NCBI GenBank assembly: GCA_027488735.1
Contig: JAIYBB010000007.1
Span: forward strand, 124,001 to 188,000
DNA from: Comamonadaceae bacterium
Lineage (GTDB): Bacteria; Pseudomonadota; Gammaproteobacteria; Burkholderiales; Burkholderiaceae_C
Length of the DNA stretch: 64,000 nucleotides
Reading direction: 5' to 3'
Below the pieces are notes generated by a model that saw only the letters and a program-made list of their open reading frames with translations, did no database searches and was not told where the DNA came from. Each line of letters starts with the position of its first letter. Positions within the stretch are counted from its first letter, which is position 1. Shown piece by piece: positions 25,899-34,993 of the stretch. The position numbers and the translations under genes are program-made.

Positions 25899-26650
25899 CA
25901 GCCACTTCCCCCAAACTCCCGCAAGTGAATGTGTCCGAGCACGGCAAGGTGCGCTATTTGCATTTAGGCACGGCATGGGTGCAAGGCTCGATGTGGTTGA
26001 AAAAGCCTTACGACATCGAATTGGAATATGTGCAGCGCATGCAAGCCTGGTTGTTGTTTCACGAGGCGGACGAGGTTGAAGGCATGCACGCCATGCAGTT
26101 CGGCCTGGGTGCGGCTGCGCTCACCAAAAACTGTCACCAGGTGCTGAAGATGCGCACCACCGCCATTGAGCTCAATCCGCAGGTGATTGCGGCTTGTCGC
26201 ACTTGGTTCGAGCTGGGTGCAGATGATGAACGCTTGAACGTGGTGCTCGGCGATGCGGCTGAAGTGGCAGCGCACGAACATTGGCAAGGGCAGGTCGATG
26301 TGTTGCATGTCGATTTGTATGAAGAACAAGCTGCTGCGCCAGTCTTGGACGACCCGGTCTTTTATGGCCATTGCAAAAACCTGTTGACCCAACGCGGGTG
26401 CATGCTGGTCAATTTGTTTGGTCGATCCTCCAGCTTTGAGCGCAGCCTGGGGCATATCCGCCAAGCTTTCGGTGCCGATGCGATCTGGGCTTTCAATCCA
26501 ACCCGCGAAGGCAACACGGTGGTGTTGGCACAGCGTGAGCCATCGCGTCCTGCCGAAGAAACCCTGCAAGCGCGGGCCGCGCAGATACAGGCACGTTGGC
26601 GCTTGCCAGCGCCGCAGTGGTTGCGCCATTTCAAACCTATTGCGGCATAG
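25895..26650 (+). CDS. Spermidine-synthase-like methyltransferase-fold protein
   Basis: 251 aa. Spermine/spermidine synthase fold: an N-terminal beta segment (VRYLHLGTAWVQGSMWL), the binding region MHAMQFGLGAAALTKNCH replacing the usual GGGDG glycine loop, acidic TTAIELNPQVIAACRTWF and GDAAEVAAHEHWQGQVDVLHVDLYEEQAAAP... motif with D-L-Y. Family members next to tatD lack proof of aminopropyl transfer, so the catalytic role is open. It overlaps tatD by 4 bases and ends 38 bases before tctB. Confidence 0.72.
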   Translation: MTATSPKLPQVNVSEHGKVRYLHLGTAWVQGSMWLKKPYDIELEYVQRMQAWLLFHEADEVEGMHAMQFGLGAAALTKNCHQVLKMRTTAIELNPQVIAACRTWFELGADDERLNVVLGDAAEVAAHEHWQGQVDVLHVDLYEEQAAAPVLDDPVFYGHCKNLLTQRGCMLVNLFGRSSSFERSLGHIRQAFGADAIWAFNPTREGNTVVLAQREPSRPAEETLQARAAQIQARWRLPAPQWLRHFKPIAA

Positions 26651-26688
26651 GTGACAATGGCGCTTCTGTGCATCAGAGGGGTCCTCTT

Positions 26689-27183
26689 GTGTCTATCAAA
26701 AGCCAAAAAGATTTTGTGTCAGGGGTGATGTTTACCGTGACCGGTGCGGCATTCGCTTGGAATGCGGCAAGCTCCTACAACGTAGGGACTGCGGGACAAA
26801 TGGGCCCTGGCTACTTTCCCATGGTGCTGGGTTTGGTGCTGGTGTTGTTGGGCAGTTTCATCATGTTTTTTTCGCTGGTGGTGGAAACCCCAGACGGCGG
26901 ATTGATCGGGGACTTCGCTTGGCGGCCACTGTTTTGTATTTTGGGTGCCAATGTATTGTTTGGCGTGCTGTTGGGTGGATTGCCCATGTTCGGTGTGCCT
27001 TCCATGGGGCTGATGGCAGCCATTTACGCACTGTGTGGACTGGCTTTGCTCGCTGATGACAACCGCTTCACACTGCGGCGCTGGTTGGTGCTGTCCAGCA
27101 TATTGGCCGCTGGCAGCTATGTGGTTTTCATCAAATTGCTGGGCCTGACCATGCCGGTGTGGCCTTCCTTCATCACTCCCTGA
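26689..27183 (+). CDS. tctB: Tricarboxylate transporter small membrane subunit TctB
   Basis: 164 aa starting at GTG 26689, chosen because AGAGGGG lies about 8 bases upstream; the open frame extends further up into the previous gene. Four membrane helices. Typical TctB N-terminus: KDFVSGVMFTVTGAAFAW, then GTAGQMGPGYFPMVLGL. With TctA it forms the membrane part of a tripartite tricarboxylate (TTT) transporter. Confidence 0.9.
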   Translation: MSIKSQKDFVSGVMFTVTGAAFAWNAASSYNVGTAGQMGPGYFPMVLGLVLVLLGSFIMFFSLVVETPDGGLIGDFAWRPLFCILGANVLFGVLLGGLPMFGVPSMGLMAAIYALCGLALLADDNRFTLRRWLVLSSILAAGSYVVFIKLLGLTMPVWPSFITP

Positions 27184-27193
27184 TCGGACCGCC

Positions 27194-28705
27194 ATGGACT
27201 TGCTCGCCAACCTTGCCACCGGTTTTGCAGTTGCCGGCACACCGATCAATTTGCTCTATGCATTGATCGGTTGCTTGTTGGGCACCTTGATTGGCGTGTT
27301 GCCCGGCATCGGTCCTGTGGCCACCATTGCCATGTTGTTGCCCGTGACTTATGCCTTGCCGCCTGTGTCGGCGCTGATCATGTTGGCGGGTATTTATTAC
27401 GGTGCGCAATACGGCGGTTCGACCACCGCCATATTGGTCAATTTGCCAGGGGAATCTTCATCTGTGGTGACCACGCTGGACGGCTACCAGATGGCGCGTC
27501 AAGGGCGCGCCGGTCCGGCTTTGGCAGCTGCTGGTATGTCATCCTTTATTGCAGGCTGTGTCGGTACCTTGTTGCTGGCGGCCTTTGCTGCGCCGTTGAC
27601 TGAAGTGGCATTTGCTTTTGGCCCAGCGGAATATTGCGCCTTGATGGTGGTGGGTCTGATCGGCGCGGTGGTGCTGGCTTCGGGTTCGCTGCTCAAGGCC
27701 ATCGCCATGATCATTTTGGGATTGCTGTTGGGTCTGGTGGGCACTGACATCAACTCTGGCATGGCAAGGTTCACATTCGATATGCCGGAATTGGCCGATG
27801 GCATCGGCTTTGTCGCGGTGGCCATGGGTGTGTTTGGCTATGGCGAAATCATCAGCAACTTGGCCAAAAGTGAAGTGGACAGAGAAGTGTTCACTGCCAA
27901 GGTGCAAGGCTTGATGCCTACGCGCACTGACATCCAACACATGATGCCTGCGGTGCTGCGGGGCACTGTATTGGGCTCGGTGTTGGGTGTGTTGCCTGGT
28001 GGCGGTGCGGTGCTGGCCTCATTTGCCTCCTACACCATCGAGAAAAGAATCAAACTCAAAGCAGGGGAAGTACCCTTGGGTCAAGGCAATATCCGTGGCG
28101 TGGCCGCGCCCGAGTCTGCCAATAACGCCGGTGCGCAAACCTCGTTCATTCCTTTGCTCACCTTGGGCATCCCGCCCAATGCGGTGATGGCTTTGATGGT
28201 CGGCGCCATGACCATACACAACATACAGCCTGGCCCGCAGGTGATGACCGTCAACCCAGAATTGTTTTGGGGCTTGATCGTGTCCATGTGGATCGGTAAC
28301 TTGATGTTGATCATTTTGAATTTGCCGATGATCGGCATCTGGATCAAACTGCTGACCGTGCCCTACCACTATTTGTTTCCGGCGATCGTGTTGTTTTGCG
28401 CGATTGGGGTCTACACCACCAACAATTCCACCTTCGATATCTGGTTGGTCGCCCTGTTTGGTTTGGCAGGTTATGTGTTTACGAAACTGGGCTGTGAACC
28501 GGCGCCTTTGTTGCTGGGTTTTATCTTGGGCCCGATGCTAGAGGAATACCTCAAGCGAGCGTTGAAATTGGCACGCGGCGATTGGTCAGTATTCGTCACC
28601 CGGCCCTTGTCTGCCGCCCTGCTGGCGTTGGGTGCCGTGCTGCTGCTGCTGGTGCTGCTGCCTGCGATCAAATCCAAAAGAAAAGAAGCATTTGTAGAAG
28701 ATTAA
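27194..28705 (+). CDS. tctA: Tricarboxylate transporter large membrane subunit TctA
   Basis: 503 aa, about 12 helices. Family motifs: GTLIGVLPGIGPVATIAMLLP near 30-50, YYGAQYGGSTTAILVNLPGE near 70, and the second inverted-repeat motif GSVLGVLPGGGAVLASFASY near 265, then GAQTSFIPLLTLGIPPN. It transports a carboxylate (citrate or other) delivered by a TctC periplasmic binding protein. No tctC gene is in the window. The LLLLVLLPA run near the C-terminus comes from a CTG-rich stretch. Confidence 0.92.
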   Translation: MDLLANLATGFAVAGTPINLLYALIGCLLGTLIGVLPGIGPVATIAMLLPVTYALPPVSALIMLAGIYYGAQYGGSTTAILVNLPGESSSVVTTLDGYQMARQGRAGPALAAAGMSSFIAGCVGTLLLAAFAAPLTEVAFAFGPAEYCALMVVGLIGAVVLASGSLLKAIAMIILGLLLGLVGTDINSGMARFTFDMPELADGIGFVAVAMGVFGYGEIISNLAKSEVDREVFTAKVQGLMPTRTDIQHMMPAVLRGTVLGSVLGVLPGGGAVLASFASYTIEKRIKLKAGEVPLGQGNIRGVAAPESANNAGAQTSFIPLLTLGIPPNAVMALMVGAMTIHNIQPGPQVMTVNPELFWGLIVSMWIGNLMLIILNLPMIGIWIKLLTVPYHYLFPAIVLFCAIGVYTTNNSTFDIWLVALFGLAGYVFTKLGCEPAPLLLGFILGPMLEEYLKRALKLARGDWSVFVTRPLSAALLALGAVLLLLVLLPAIKSKRKEAFVED

Positions 28706-28715
28706 GTGGACCGCC

Positions 28716-29996
28716 ATGATTGAACACCCTGACAGACGCGCGCTGCACAACGAAGTGCATGCGCGTCCCCCTGAACCCATGCAAGCCCCGATGGCGATCA
28801 GTCATGTGGTCATGCTGGCTGACGCCGCCGCGCGCGATGCCAGTCGCGAACACTTGCTGGCTTTGCTGCGGGACAACCATTTACCGGTGCCTGATGCAAG
28901 TGCCAACCATTTGCGTATCGATGTGGGCCGCTGGCGGCTGCGCTGGGAATTGCACACCGAATTTGTCACCTGGACATTCATGGTCGACGCGCCTGCGGGC
29001 CTTCCAAGCCCTGATGATTACGGCATGGCATTGCGCTTATTGCCCCAGCAATGGCTTAGCCAATTGCCAGGGCAATGTTTGGCACGTATCAATATCTGGG
29101 CAAAGTTGACCCAAGACTTGAGCGATCGCGATGAATTGCACCAACAGTTTCGTGAAGATTCATTGGTGGCGTGTCAATTGGCTGAAGGCACAGCCACCTT
29201 GCACACCGATTTCCAAATTGGCCCCGACGGTTATTCGCGCATGTTGTTGCGTGTCGGTCAGTTGTCCAAACGTCGCTTAGGCCGGTTGGTGCAACGCCTG
29301 TTGGAAATTGAAACCTACCGCATGATGGCCTTGCTGGGCTTGCCGGTGGCGCGCAGTGCAGCGCCTGCGCTGGCGCAGGCTGAACAAGAACTGGCTGATT
29401 TGGCCCAAGCCATTCGCAGCGCCAGACAAGACGAAGAGGCCGAATTGCTGGAGCGTTTGACGCGCTTGGCCGGTCAGGTAGAGGGTTTGTATGCGTCGCA
29501 ACACTCACGCTTTTCTGCCAGCAAAGCGTATTTCGAACTGGTGGACAGGCGCATACAAGACATACGCGAAAACCGCTTGCCCGGTTTTCAGTCGGTCGGT
29601 GAATTCATGGACCGGCGTTTGTCACCAGCGCGCAGCACTTGTGATTGGGTGGCTAAACGGCAAACTGCGTTATCCGAGCGCGTGTCACGCATGAGCAATT
29701 TGTTGCGAACGCGCGTGGATTTCCAACAAGAACAAAGCAGCCAGGCCTTGCTGACAGCGATGAACAAACGCCAAGGCATGCAACTCAAATTACAAACCAC
29801 TGTCGAGGGTTTGTCGGTGGCGGCCATCACTTACTACATCACCGGTTTGATGCACTATGTTGCCGAAGGCTTGGCCGCCAAAGGATGGATCAATGACCCG
29901 ACGCTTGCCACTGCTTTGGCGGTGCCAGTGATCGTGCTGTTGGTATGGGGGATCACCCGCCGTTTGCATTACAAGGTATTTCGTCCCGACGCATAA
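28716..29996 (+). CDS. DUF3422 membrane-anchored protein
   Basis: 426 aa. Begins HPDRRALHNEVHARPPEP, the conserved DUF3422 N-terminus, with later LHTEFVTWTFM and a helical middle (about 200-330) rich in Leu, Arg and Glu that may be coiled coil. Two C-terminal membrane helices (about 365-415) end in RRLHYKVF. Function unknown. It follows tctA by 10 bases in the same direction. Whether it belongs to the transporter unit is not clear. Confidence 0.8.
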   Translation: MIEHPDRRALHNEVHARPPEPMQAPMAISHVVMLADAAARDASREHLLALLRDNHLPVPDASANHLRIDVGRWRLRWELHTEFVTWTFMVDAPAGLPSPDDYGMALRLLPQQWLSQLPGQCLARINIWAKLTQDLSDRDELHQQFREDSLVACQLAEGTATLHTDFQIGPDGYSRMLLRVGQLSKRRLGRLVQRLLEIETYRMMALLGLPVARSAAPALAQAEQELADLAQAIRSARQDEEAELLERLTRLAGQVEGLYASQHSRFSASKAYFELVDRRIQDIRENRLPGFQSVGEFMDRRLSPARSTCDWVAKRQTALSERVSRMSNLLRTRVDFQQEQSSQALLTAMNKRQGMQLKLQTTVEGLSVAAITYYITGLMHYVAEGLAAKGWINDPTLATALAVPVIVLLVWGITRRLHYKVFRPDA

Positions 29997-30055
29997 CTTT
30001 TTTTCATCCTCCATGTACCGACACGCGGTGTATTTCTTTCATATCTACAAACAAC

Positions 30056-31678
30056 ATGTCTTTCAATTTCAACAATCCCTACAGCAGTACGCGTCTTCCC
30101 GTCTTCGCCCGCAACATCGTCTCAACCTCACACCCGCTGGCCGCGCAAGCCGGTTTGCGCATGCTCTGGCGTGGCGGCAATGCGGTGGATGCAGCCATCG
30201 CAGCGGCGGCGGCATTGACCATCGTCGAGCCAGTCAGTTGCGGCTTGGGATCAGACGCGTTTTGCATTTTGTGGGACGGTCAGCAACTGCATGGTTTGAA
30301 TGCCTCGGGACGCGCACCGCAAGCGTGGACACCTGACTATTTCCAACGCAAATACGGCGACAACGCCATGAACCCGCCTAAGCGCGGCATCGATTCAGTC
30401 ACCGTGCCCGGCGCTGTTGCCAGTTGGGTGGCATTGAGTGAGCGTTTTGGAAAATTGCCTTTCGAAGATTTGATGCAACCGGCCATAGAGATTGCCGAGC
30501 GCGGTTTTTTACTGAGTGTGGTGGTGCAGGAAAAATGGGCAGCGCCCGTGGACGAACTCAAAGGCCAACCCGGTTTTGCGCAGGCGTTTTTGCCGCGCGG
30601 TCGCGCGCCTGAAGTGGGTGAGTTGTTCCAATTTGCATCTGCGGCCAATGGCTTGCGCGCGATTGGCAAAACCAAAGGCCAGGCGTTTTACGGCGGTGAA
30701 ATCGCTGAAGCATTGGAGCGTTTTTCAAACGCCAACGGCGGCGCACTGAAAGCCTCTGACTTTGCAGCTTATGAGGCCGAATGGGTCAAGCCGATTTCCA
30801 TGGATTACCGAGGCCACACCTTGCATGAAATTCCGCCCAACGGCCAAGGCATTGCCGCGTTGATTGCGTTGGGCATATTGGATAACTTTGATCTGGCCGC
30901 TTTGCAACGCGATGGCGTCGATTCGCAGCATGTGCAAATCGAAGCCATGAAACTCGCGTTTGCCGATGTCTACCGTTATGTCGCGGAAGCCGGCAGCATG
31001 GAGGTGACGGCGGCGCAAATGCTGGACAAGTCGTATTTGAAAGAACGCGCCAAGTTGATTGACATGCAGCGTGCGCAAGATTTCAAAGCGGGCAACCCGG
31101 CCAAGGGCGGCACGATTTACCTGACCGCTGCCGATGAAAACGGCATGATGGTCAGCTTCATTCAAAGCAATTACATGGGCTTTGGCTCGGGCTGTGTCGA
31201 ACCAACCTATGGTGTCAGTTTGCAAAACCGTGGTCATGCGTTTGCGGTGCGCCCCGGCGGTTTGAATCCGGCTAACTTGGTTGCACCCGGCAAGCGTCCG
31301 TTTCACACCATCATCCCGGCGTTTCTCACCAAAGACGGCCAACCGGTGATGAGTTACGGCGTCATGGGCGCGAACATGCAACCGCAAGGCCATGTACAAA
31401 CCTTGGTGCGCATGCTCGACTACGCGCAGAATCCGCAAGCCGCTTGTGATGCACCGCGCTGGCGCTACAACGAAGGTTTGGTCATCAATGTGGAAGCCGG
31501 TATGGACCCGCACACGGTGCAAGGTTTGCAACAACGCGGCCACGCCATGGAAGTCATCAATGACAGCTACCAAGATTTCGGCTCCGGCCAATTCATTTGG
31601 CGCATGGGCGACCCCAAGATCGAAGGCTATGTGGCGGCAAGCGATTCGCGCCGCGATGGACTGGTGGCAGGTTTTTAA
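30056..31678 (+). CDS. ggt: Gamma-glutamyltransferase family protein, apparently cytoplasmic
   Basis: 540 aa from ATG 30056. Ntn-hydrolase: autocleavage and catalytic Thr is Thr353 in AKGGTIYLTAAD, aligned with the TTHY Thr of E. coli Ggt. GMMVSFIQSNYMGFGSG and the oxyanion region SYGVMGANMQPQGH are typical. The N-terminus, MSFNFNNPYSSTRLP, shows no signal peptide, unlike periplasmic Ggt. Substrate may be a glutathione-type or other gamma-glutamyl compound. An SDR gene follows 88 bases later. Confidence 0.85.
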   Translation: MSFNFNNPYSSTRLPVFARNIVSTSHPLAAQAGLRMLWRGGNAVDAAIAAAAALTIVEPVSCGLGSDAFCILWDGQQLHGLNASGRAPQAWTPDYFQRKYGDNAMNPPKRGIDSVTVPGAVASWVALSERFGKLPFEDLMQPAIEIAERGFLLSVVVQEKWAAPVDELKGQPGFAQAFLPRGRAPEVGELFQFASAANGLRAIGKTKGQAFYGGEIAEALERFSNANGGALKASDFAAYEAEWVKPISMDYRGHTLHEIPPNGQGIAALIALGILDNFDLAALQRDGVDSQHVQIEAMKLAFADVYRYVAEAGSMEVTAAQMLDKSYLKERAKLIDMQRAQDFKAGNPAKGGTIYLTAADENGMMVSFIQSNYMGFGSGCVEPTYGVSLQNRGHAFAVRPGGLNPANLVAPGKRPFHTIIPAFLTKDGQPVMSYGVMGANMQPQGHVQTLVRMLDYAQNPQAACDAPRWRYNEGLVINVEAGMDPHTVQGLQQRGHAMEVINDSYQDFGSGQFIWRMGDPKIEGYVAASDSRRDGLVAGF

Positions 31679-31766
31679 ATCATGGGTTGAACGCTGGCTG
31701 AATTGGAATGGCCACTGTGCGGGTGCTCAGGGGTGTGTATATGGCTTCGCAAACAGGAGAAAAAAC

Positions 31767-32561
31767 ATGGACTTAGGTATCAAAGGCAAATGGGCGCTGG
31801 TCGGCGGCGCGAGCAAGGGTTTGGGCTGGGGTTGTGCCAGTGCGCTGGCGCAAGCCGGTGTGAATCTGGTGATGGTGTCGCGCGGTGCGCCCGCGCTTGA
31901 AGCCGCAGCTGCCGGACTGCGCCAGTACGGCGTGACAGCGCTGACGGTAGCGCAAGATATCACCACGCCTGCCGGTCGTGAGGCGATTTGGTCTGTGGCG
32001 GGTGGCCCTGGCAAGAACTTCGACATTGTGGTGACGAATGCCGGTGGCCCACCCAGTGGCGACTTTCGCGAATGGGACCGTGAGGCATGGATCAAGGCTG
32101 TCGACGGCAACATGCTCACCCCCATCGAGCTGATGAAAGCCACCATCGACGGCATGGCGTCCCGCGGCTTTGGGCGCATCGTCAACATCACGTCAAGCGC
32201 GGTCAAAGCGCCCATCGACGTGCTGGGCTTGTCCAATGGCGCACGCAGCGGTTTAAGTGGCTTTGTCGCCGGCTTGTCGCGCAACCCAAGCATTGCCAAA
32301 CACAATGTCACTATCAACAACCTGTTGCCTGGCGCGTTTGACACCGACCGGTTGAAAAGTATTTTGCAAACGACCGCTGATAAAACTGGCAAAAGCTTGG
32401 ACGAATTGGCGCAAGCTCGCCGTGCCAGCGCCCCGGCCAATCGCTTTGGCCATCCGGAAGAATTCGGTCAAACCTGCGCGTTTTTGTGCAGTCAGCACGC
32501 AGGCTTCATCAATGGTCAAAATATTTTGATCGACGGCGGGGCTTATCCAGGGGCATTCTGA
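31767..32561 (+). CDS. Atypical short-chain dehydrogenase/reductase family protein
   Basis: 264 aa from ATG 31767, with AGGAGA six bases upstream. Rossmann motif GGASKGLG at 13-20, NAGG at 91-94, and a C-terminal LIDGGAYPG tail show an SDR fold. The active site is unusual: where Tyr-x3-Lys follows Ser143/Ser144, the sequence reads LSNGARSGL (Ser156/Asn157, Arg160). So the catalytic Tyr and Lys are absent. I recall an SDR subfamily with this LSNGAR motif; its reaction is not known to me. Converges with the hybrid kinase gene over 46 bases. Confidence 0.85.
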   Translation: MDLGIKGKWALVGGASKGLGWGCASALAQAGVNLVMVSRGAPALEAAAAGLRQYGVTALTVAQDITTPAGREAIWSVAGGPGKNFDIVVTNAGGPPSGDFREWDREAWIKAVDGNMLTPIELMKATIDGMASRGFGRIVNITSSAVKAPIDVLGLSNGARSGLSGFVAGLSRNPSIAKHNVTINNLLPGAFDTDRLKSILQTTADKTGKSLDELAQARRASAPANRFGHPEEFGQTCAFLCSQHAGFINGQNILIDGGAYPGAF

Positions 32562-32607
32562 TTGGAAGACTTCGCAGTGCTAGGTTGAACAAATCAGAGG
32601 TTGAGGC

Positions 32608-34461
32608 TCAGTTGAGGGCAGCTTCATCTTCCTGGCTTGCGCTTTTGACATGCGTATTCAATGCGTTTTGCAATTCCTGTAGTTGCACAGGCTTAGGGAT
32701 AAACGCATTCACACCGGCAGCCGCAGCGCTTTCGAAGGCTTCTTTGAACACATCGGCTGTCAGCGCAATGATGGGGATGTTTGCTTTGCGGCAGCTTCTG
32801 GAACGTATGGCGCGAGTGGCTGTCAATCCATCCATCACCGGCATGTGTATGTCCATCAGCACCACATCAAAATCTTCTTTGTCTAAAGTCTGCAGCGCGA
32901 TTTCACCGTTCTCGCAAAAAGTGGCTTGATGACCCAGACGTTGCAGCAAAAAAGCTAAAAATTTTTGATTGACGGGATGGTCTTCGGCGACCAGGATGCG
33001 TAGCTTTTCGTTGTCAGTGATGCTCAGTGGTGCGCTTGGCGGCGCCGCATCAACGCTCTCTGGTTGATGCGGCACCAGCGGCAAACGCACCGTGAAATTC
33101 GAGCCCTGCCCGGGCTGGCTTTGCACATGGATGTCACCGCCGAGCAAACGCGCGAGTGACAAGGAGATTTCCAAACCCAAACCAACACCCGAGAATTTGC
33201 GCGACAAACCCGAGTCGATTTGGTAGAAGCGCTGAAACAATTTACCCAGCGAAGTTTCGTCCAAACCTATGCCGGTGTCGCAGATGCTGAACTCAAAAAA
33301 TCGCAAGGACTTTTCATCAGTGGACCGGCGAAAGTGCAGGCTGACCTGACCTTGTTCTGTGAATTTGATGGCGTTGTTCAACAGGTTGAGCAAAATTTGT
33401 CGCAAGCGTGTGGCATCCGATTTCACCCAGACGGGCTCTGCGGGCAAGTCTGGCACTTGAAAAGACAATCCTTTTTGTATCGCCAGTGGCCGCATGATGG
33501 CCTCGACATTCATCATCAACGCGCGCAAGTCAACCGCTTCCGATTGCAAGCTGATCTTGCCGGACTCCAGCGCAGACATGTCCAAAATATCGTTCAACAG
33601 TTTCAAAAAATGACCGGCTGAATCGTTCACTGTTTTGACCAAATCTGCTTGTTGGCTGCTCAGTGGCGTGGTGCCCAAAATATTCAAAATACCGACGATG
33701 CCGTTGAAAGGGGTGCGAAGTTCATGGCTCATATTGGCCAGAAACAGGCTTTTGCCGCGACTCGCCGCCTCGGCATCACGTTGCGCTTGGCGCAGTTGAT
33801 CATTCAACGCGGTCAACGCGATTTGTTCGCGTTGCTGTGAGCGGTGCCGCGTCAACAGCCCGAAGGCCGCAGCCATCAGCAACACCAGTTGCGCCAAAGT
33901 CAGCCAAGTGATTTGCTGGTTTTGCCACAGCAATTCCGCATTTTGTTGCTCTAACAACAAAGAAGCGAGCAAGTCAGCGGAATAGCTGATCGGGTGGTTT
34001 TTGGAGGTGAATGCCTGCATGTCATTCAACAATGTGCGCAGTTCTTGAAGCTGACTTGGCTCTTGGTCCAACACTTGTTGCGCACGCTGTACATACGTTT
34101 GCATTATGTCTAGCGTGGCCACGTTCTGCGGGTCTTTGAACATGAAGGCAGAGCCCGGGGACTCGCGCACCACTTCGACTTTGCTGGTCAACAGATCGAG
34201 ACGCATTTGCAAGTCATCTTTGGAGACCCGCTGTTGTGTGTATAAATGCAATTCCAGCGCTTGTTGAAAACGCTGGAACTCGCTGTCCAAAATAAACGCA
34301 GGCGCGGTGAGTGAATCCACTCTGACAGCGTTTTGTTCAAGCAGTGCCTGACGCTGTATCAATTCGAAAGCCAACAACACCAACATGGCGGCCGCCATCA
34401 CCGCAGTGATCACAAACAGCCGGATGCTGTAGGAAATCGAGGAAAGTCTCAGTGGTATCAC
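32608..34461 (-). CDS. Hybrid histidine kinase with C-terminal receiver domain
   Basis: 617 aa. Two membrane helices (about 15-33 and 184-203) frame a 150-residue helical periplasmic sensor. HisKA with phospho-His246 (SHELRTPFNG), ATPase with LLNNAIKFTE, DTGIGLD, and GVGLGLEI motifs (362-430), then a receiver (487-605) with Asp494, phospho-Asp537 (VLMDIHMPVMDG) and a PKP loop. Phosphorelay output would need a separate Hpt protein, not present here. Downstream of the exported Mo-fold protein with 7 bases between, hence co-transcribed. Confidence 0.92.
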   Translation of the reverse strand: MIPLRLSSISYSIRLFVITAVMAAAMLVLLAFELIQRQALLEQNAVRVDSLTAPAFILDSEFQRFQQALELHLYTQQRVSKDDLQMRLDLLTSKVEVVRESPGSAFMFKDPQNVATLDIMQTYVQRAQQVLDQEPSQLQELRTLLNDMQAFTSKNHPISYSADLLASLLLEQQNAELLWQNQQITWLTLAQLVLLMAAAFGLLTRHRSQQREQIALTALNDQLRQAQRDAEAASRGKSLFLANMSHELRTPFNGIVGILNILGTTPLSSQQADLVKTVNDSAGHFLKLLNDILDMSALESGKISLQSEAVDLRALMMNVEAIMRPLAIQKGLSFQVPDLPAEPVWVKSDATRLRQILLNLLNNAIKFTEQGQVSLHFRRSTDEKSLRFFEFSICDTGIGLDETSLGKLFQRFYQIDSGLSRKFSGVGLGLEISLSLARLLGGDIHVQSQPGQGSNFTVRLPLVPHQPESVDAAPPSAPLSITDNEKLRILVAEDHPVNQKFLAFLLQRLGHQATFCENGEIALQTLDKEDFDVVLMDIHMPVMDGLTATRAIRSRSCRKANIPIIALTADVFKEAFESAAAAGVNAFIPKPVQLQELQNALNTHVKSASQEDEAALN

Positions 34462-34468
34462 AGTGCGC

Positions 34469-34993
34469 TTATTCGACGATCAAACCTTTGAGCTGCCAGA
34501 CTGAGCGCTGGTAATACAGCACGCTTTGTAACTCTTTGCGGCTGTCATAGGGGTACACCACAAACAAGGGCCCTTTGTTTTTAGGCCCCATTTGTTTGCC
34601 ATTCAAAGAATGCGCCACTATCAGGTCAAATTTCTCGGCATCGCTGAAAGGCAGTTTGGCTTTGTACTCATCGAGTCCCACCGCGGTAATGGTGGTGCCC
34701 TTTACCTTGGCGGTATTCAAAACGTCCCGCAGCAGCGGTCCGGTGAAGGTGACCGGTTTTTTGTACCAGGGCGTGTGGGTGGTGAACGTTTGCTGGGGTA
34801 ATTGTTTCAAGCTGGCCAAGTCAAACACACTGAGCAGTTTGGCCGCTTGTGTTTTGTCTGCGGGTTGCTGAAAAATCTCCAGCACTTTGTCGCTTGCCAC
34901 GGGTTCTTTGGCATGAAGCTGTGAGGGAAATTGAATGCCCATCAAAAAGCTACACAAAATAGTCCAAATGGACCAAGCTTGTACATATTTCAT
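34469..34993 (-). CDS. Exported sulfite-oxidase-fold (Mo-cofactor domain) protein lacking cysteine
   Basis: 174 aa. Signal peptide 1-28 (SIWTILCSFLMGIQFPSQLHA-KEP). Mature part resembles the oxidoreductase molybdopterin-binding domain: FTGPLLRDVLN, AVGLDEYKAKLPFSDAEK, AHSLNGKQMG and NKGPLFVVYPYD. The Mo-ligating cysteine of true family enzymes is absent; the only Cys is in the signal peptide. I infer a periplasmic ligand- or partner-binding protein for the hybrid kinase 7 bases downstream. Confidence 0.75.
   Translation of the reverse strand: MKYVQAWSIWTILCSFLMGIQFPSQLHAKEPVASDKVLEIFQQPADKTQAAKLLSVFDLASLKQLPQQTFTTHTPWYKKPVTFTGPLLRDVLNTAKVKGTTITAVGLDEYKAKLPFSDAEKFDLIVAHSLNGKQMGPKNKGPLFVVYPYDSRKELQSVLYYQRSVWQLKGLIVE

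Noticed and set aside
28621..28665. CTG-rich run near the tctA 3' end as a repeat
   Set aside because: It encodes a Leu-rich final membrane helix in frame and is interrupted; ordinary codon bias explains it.
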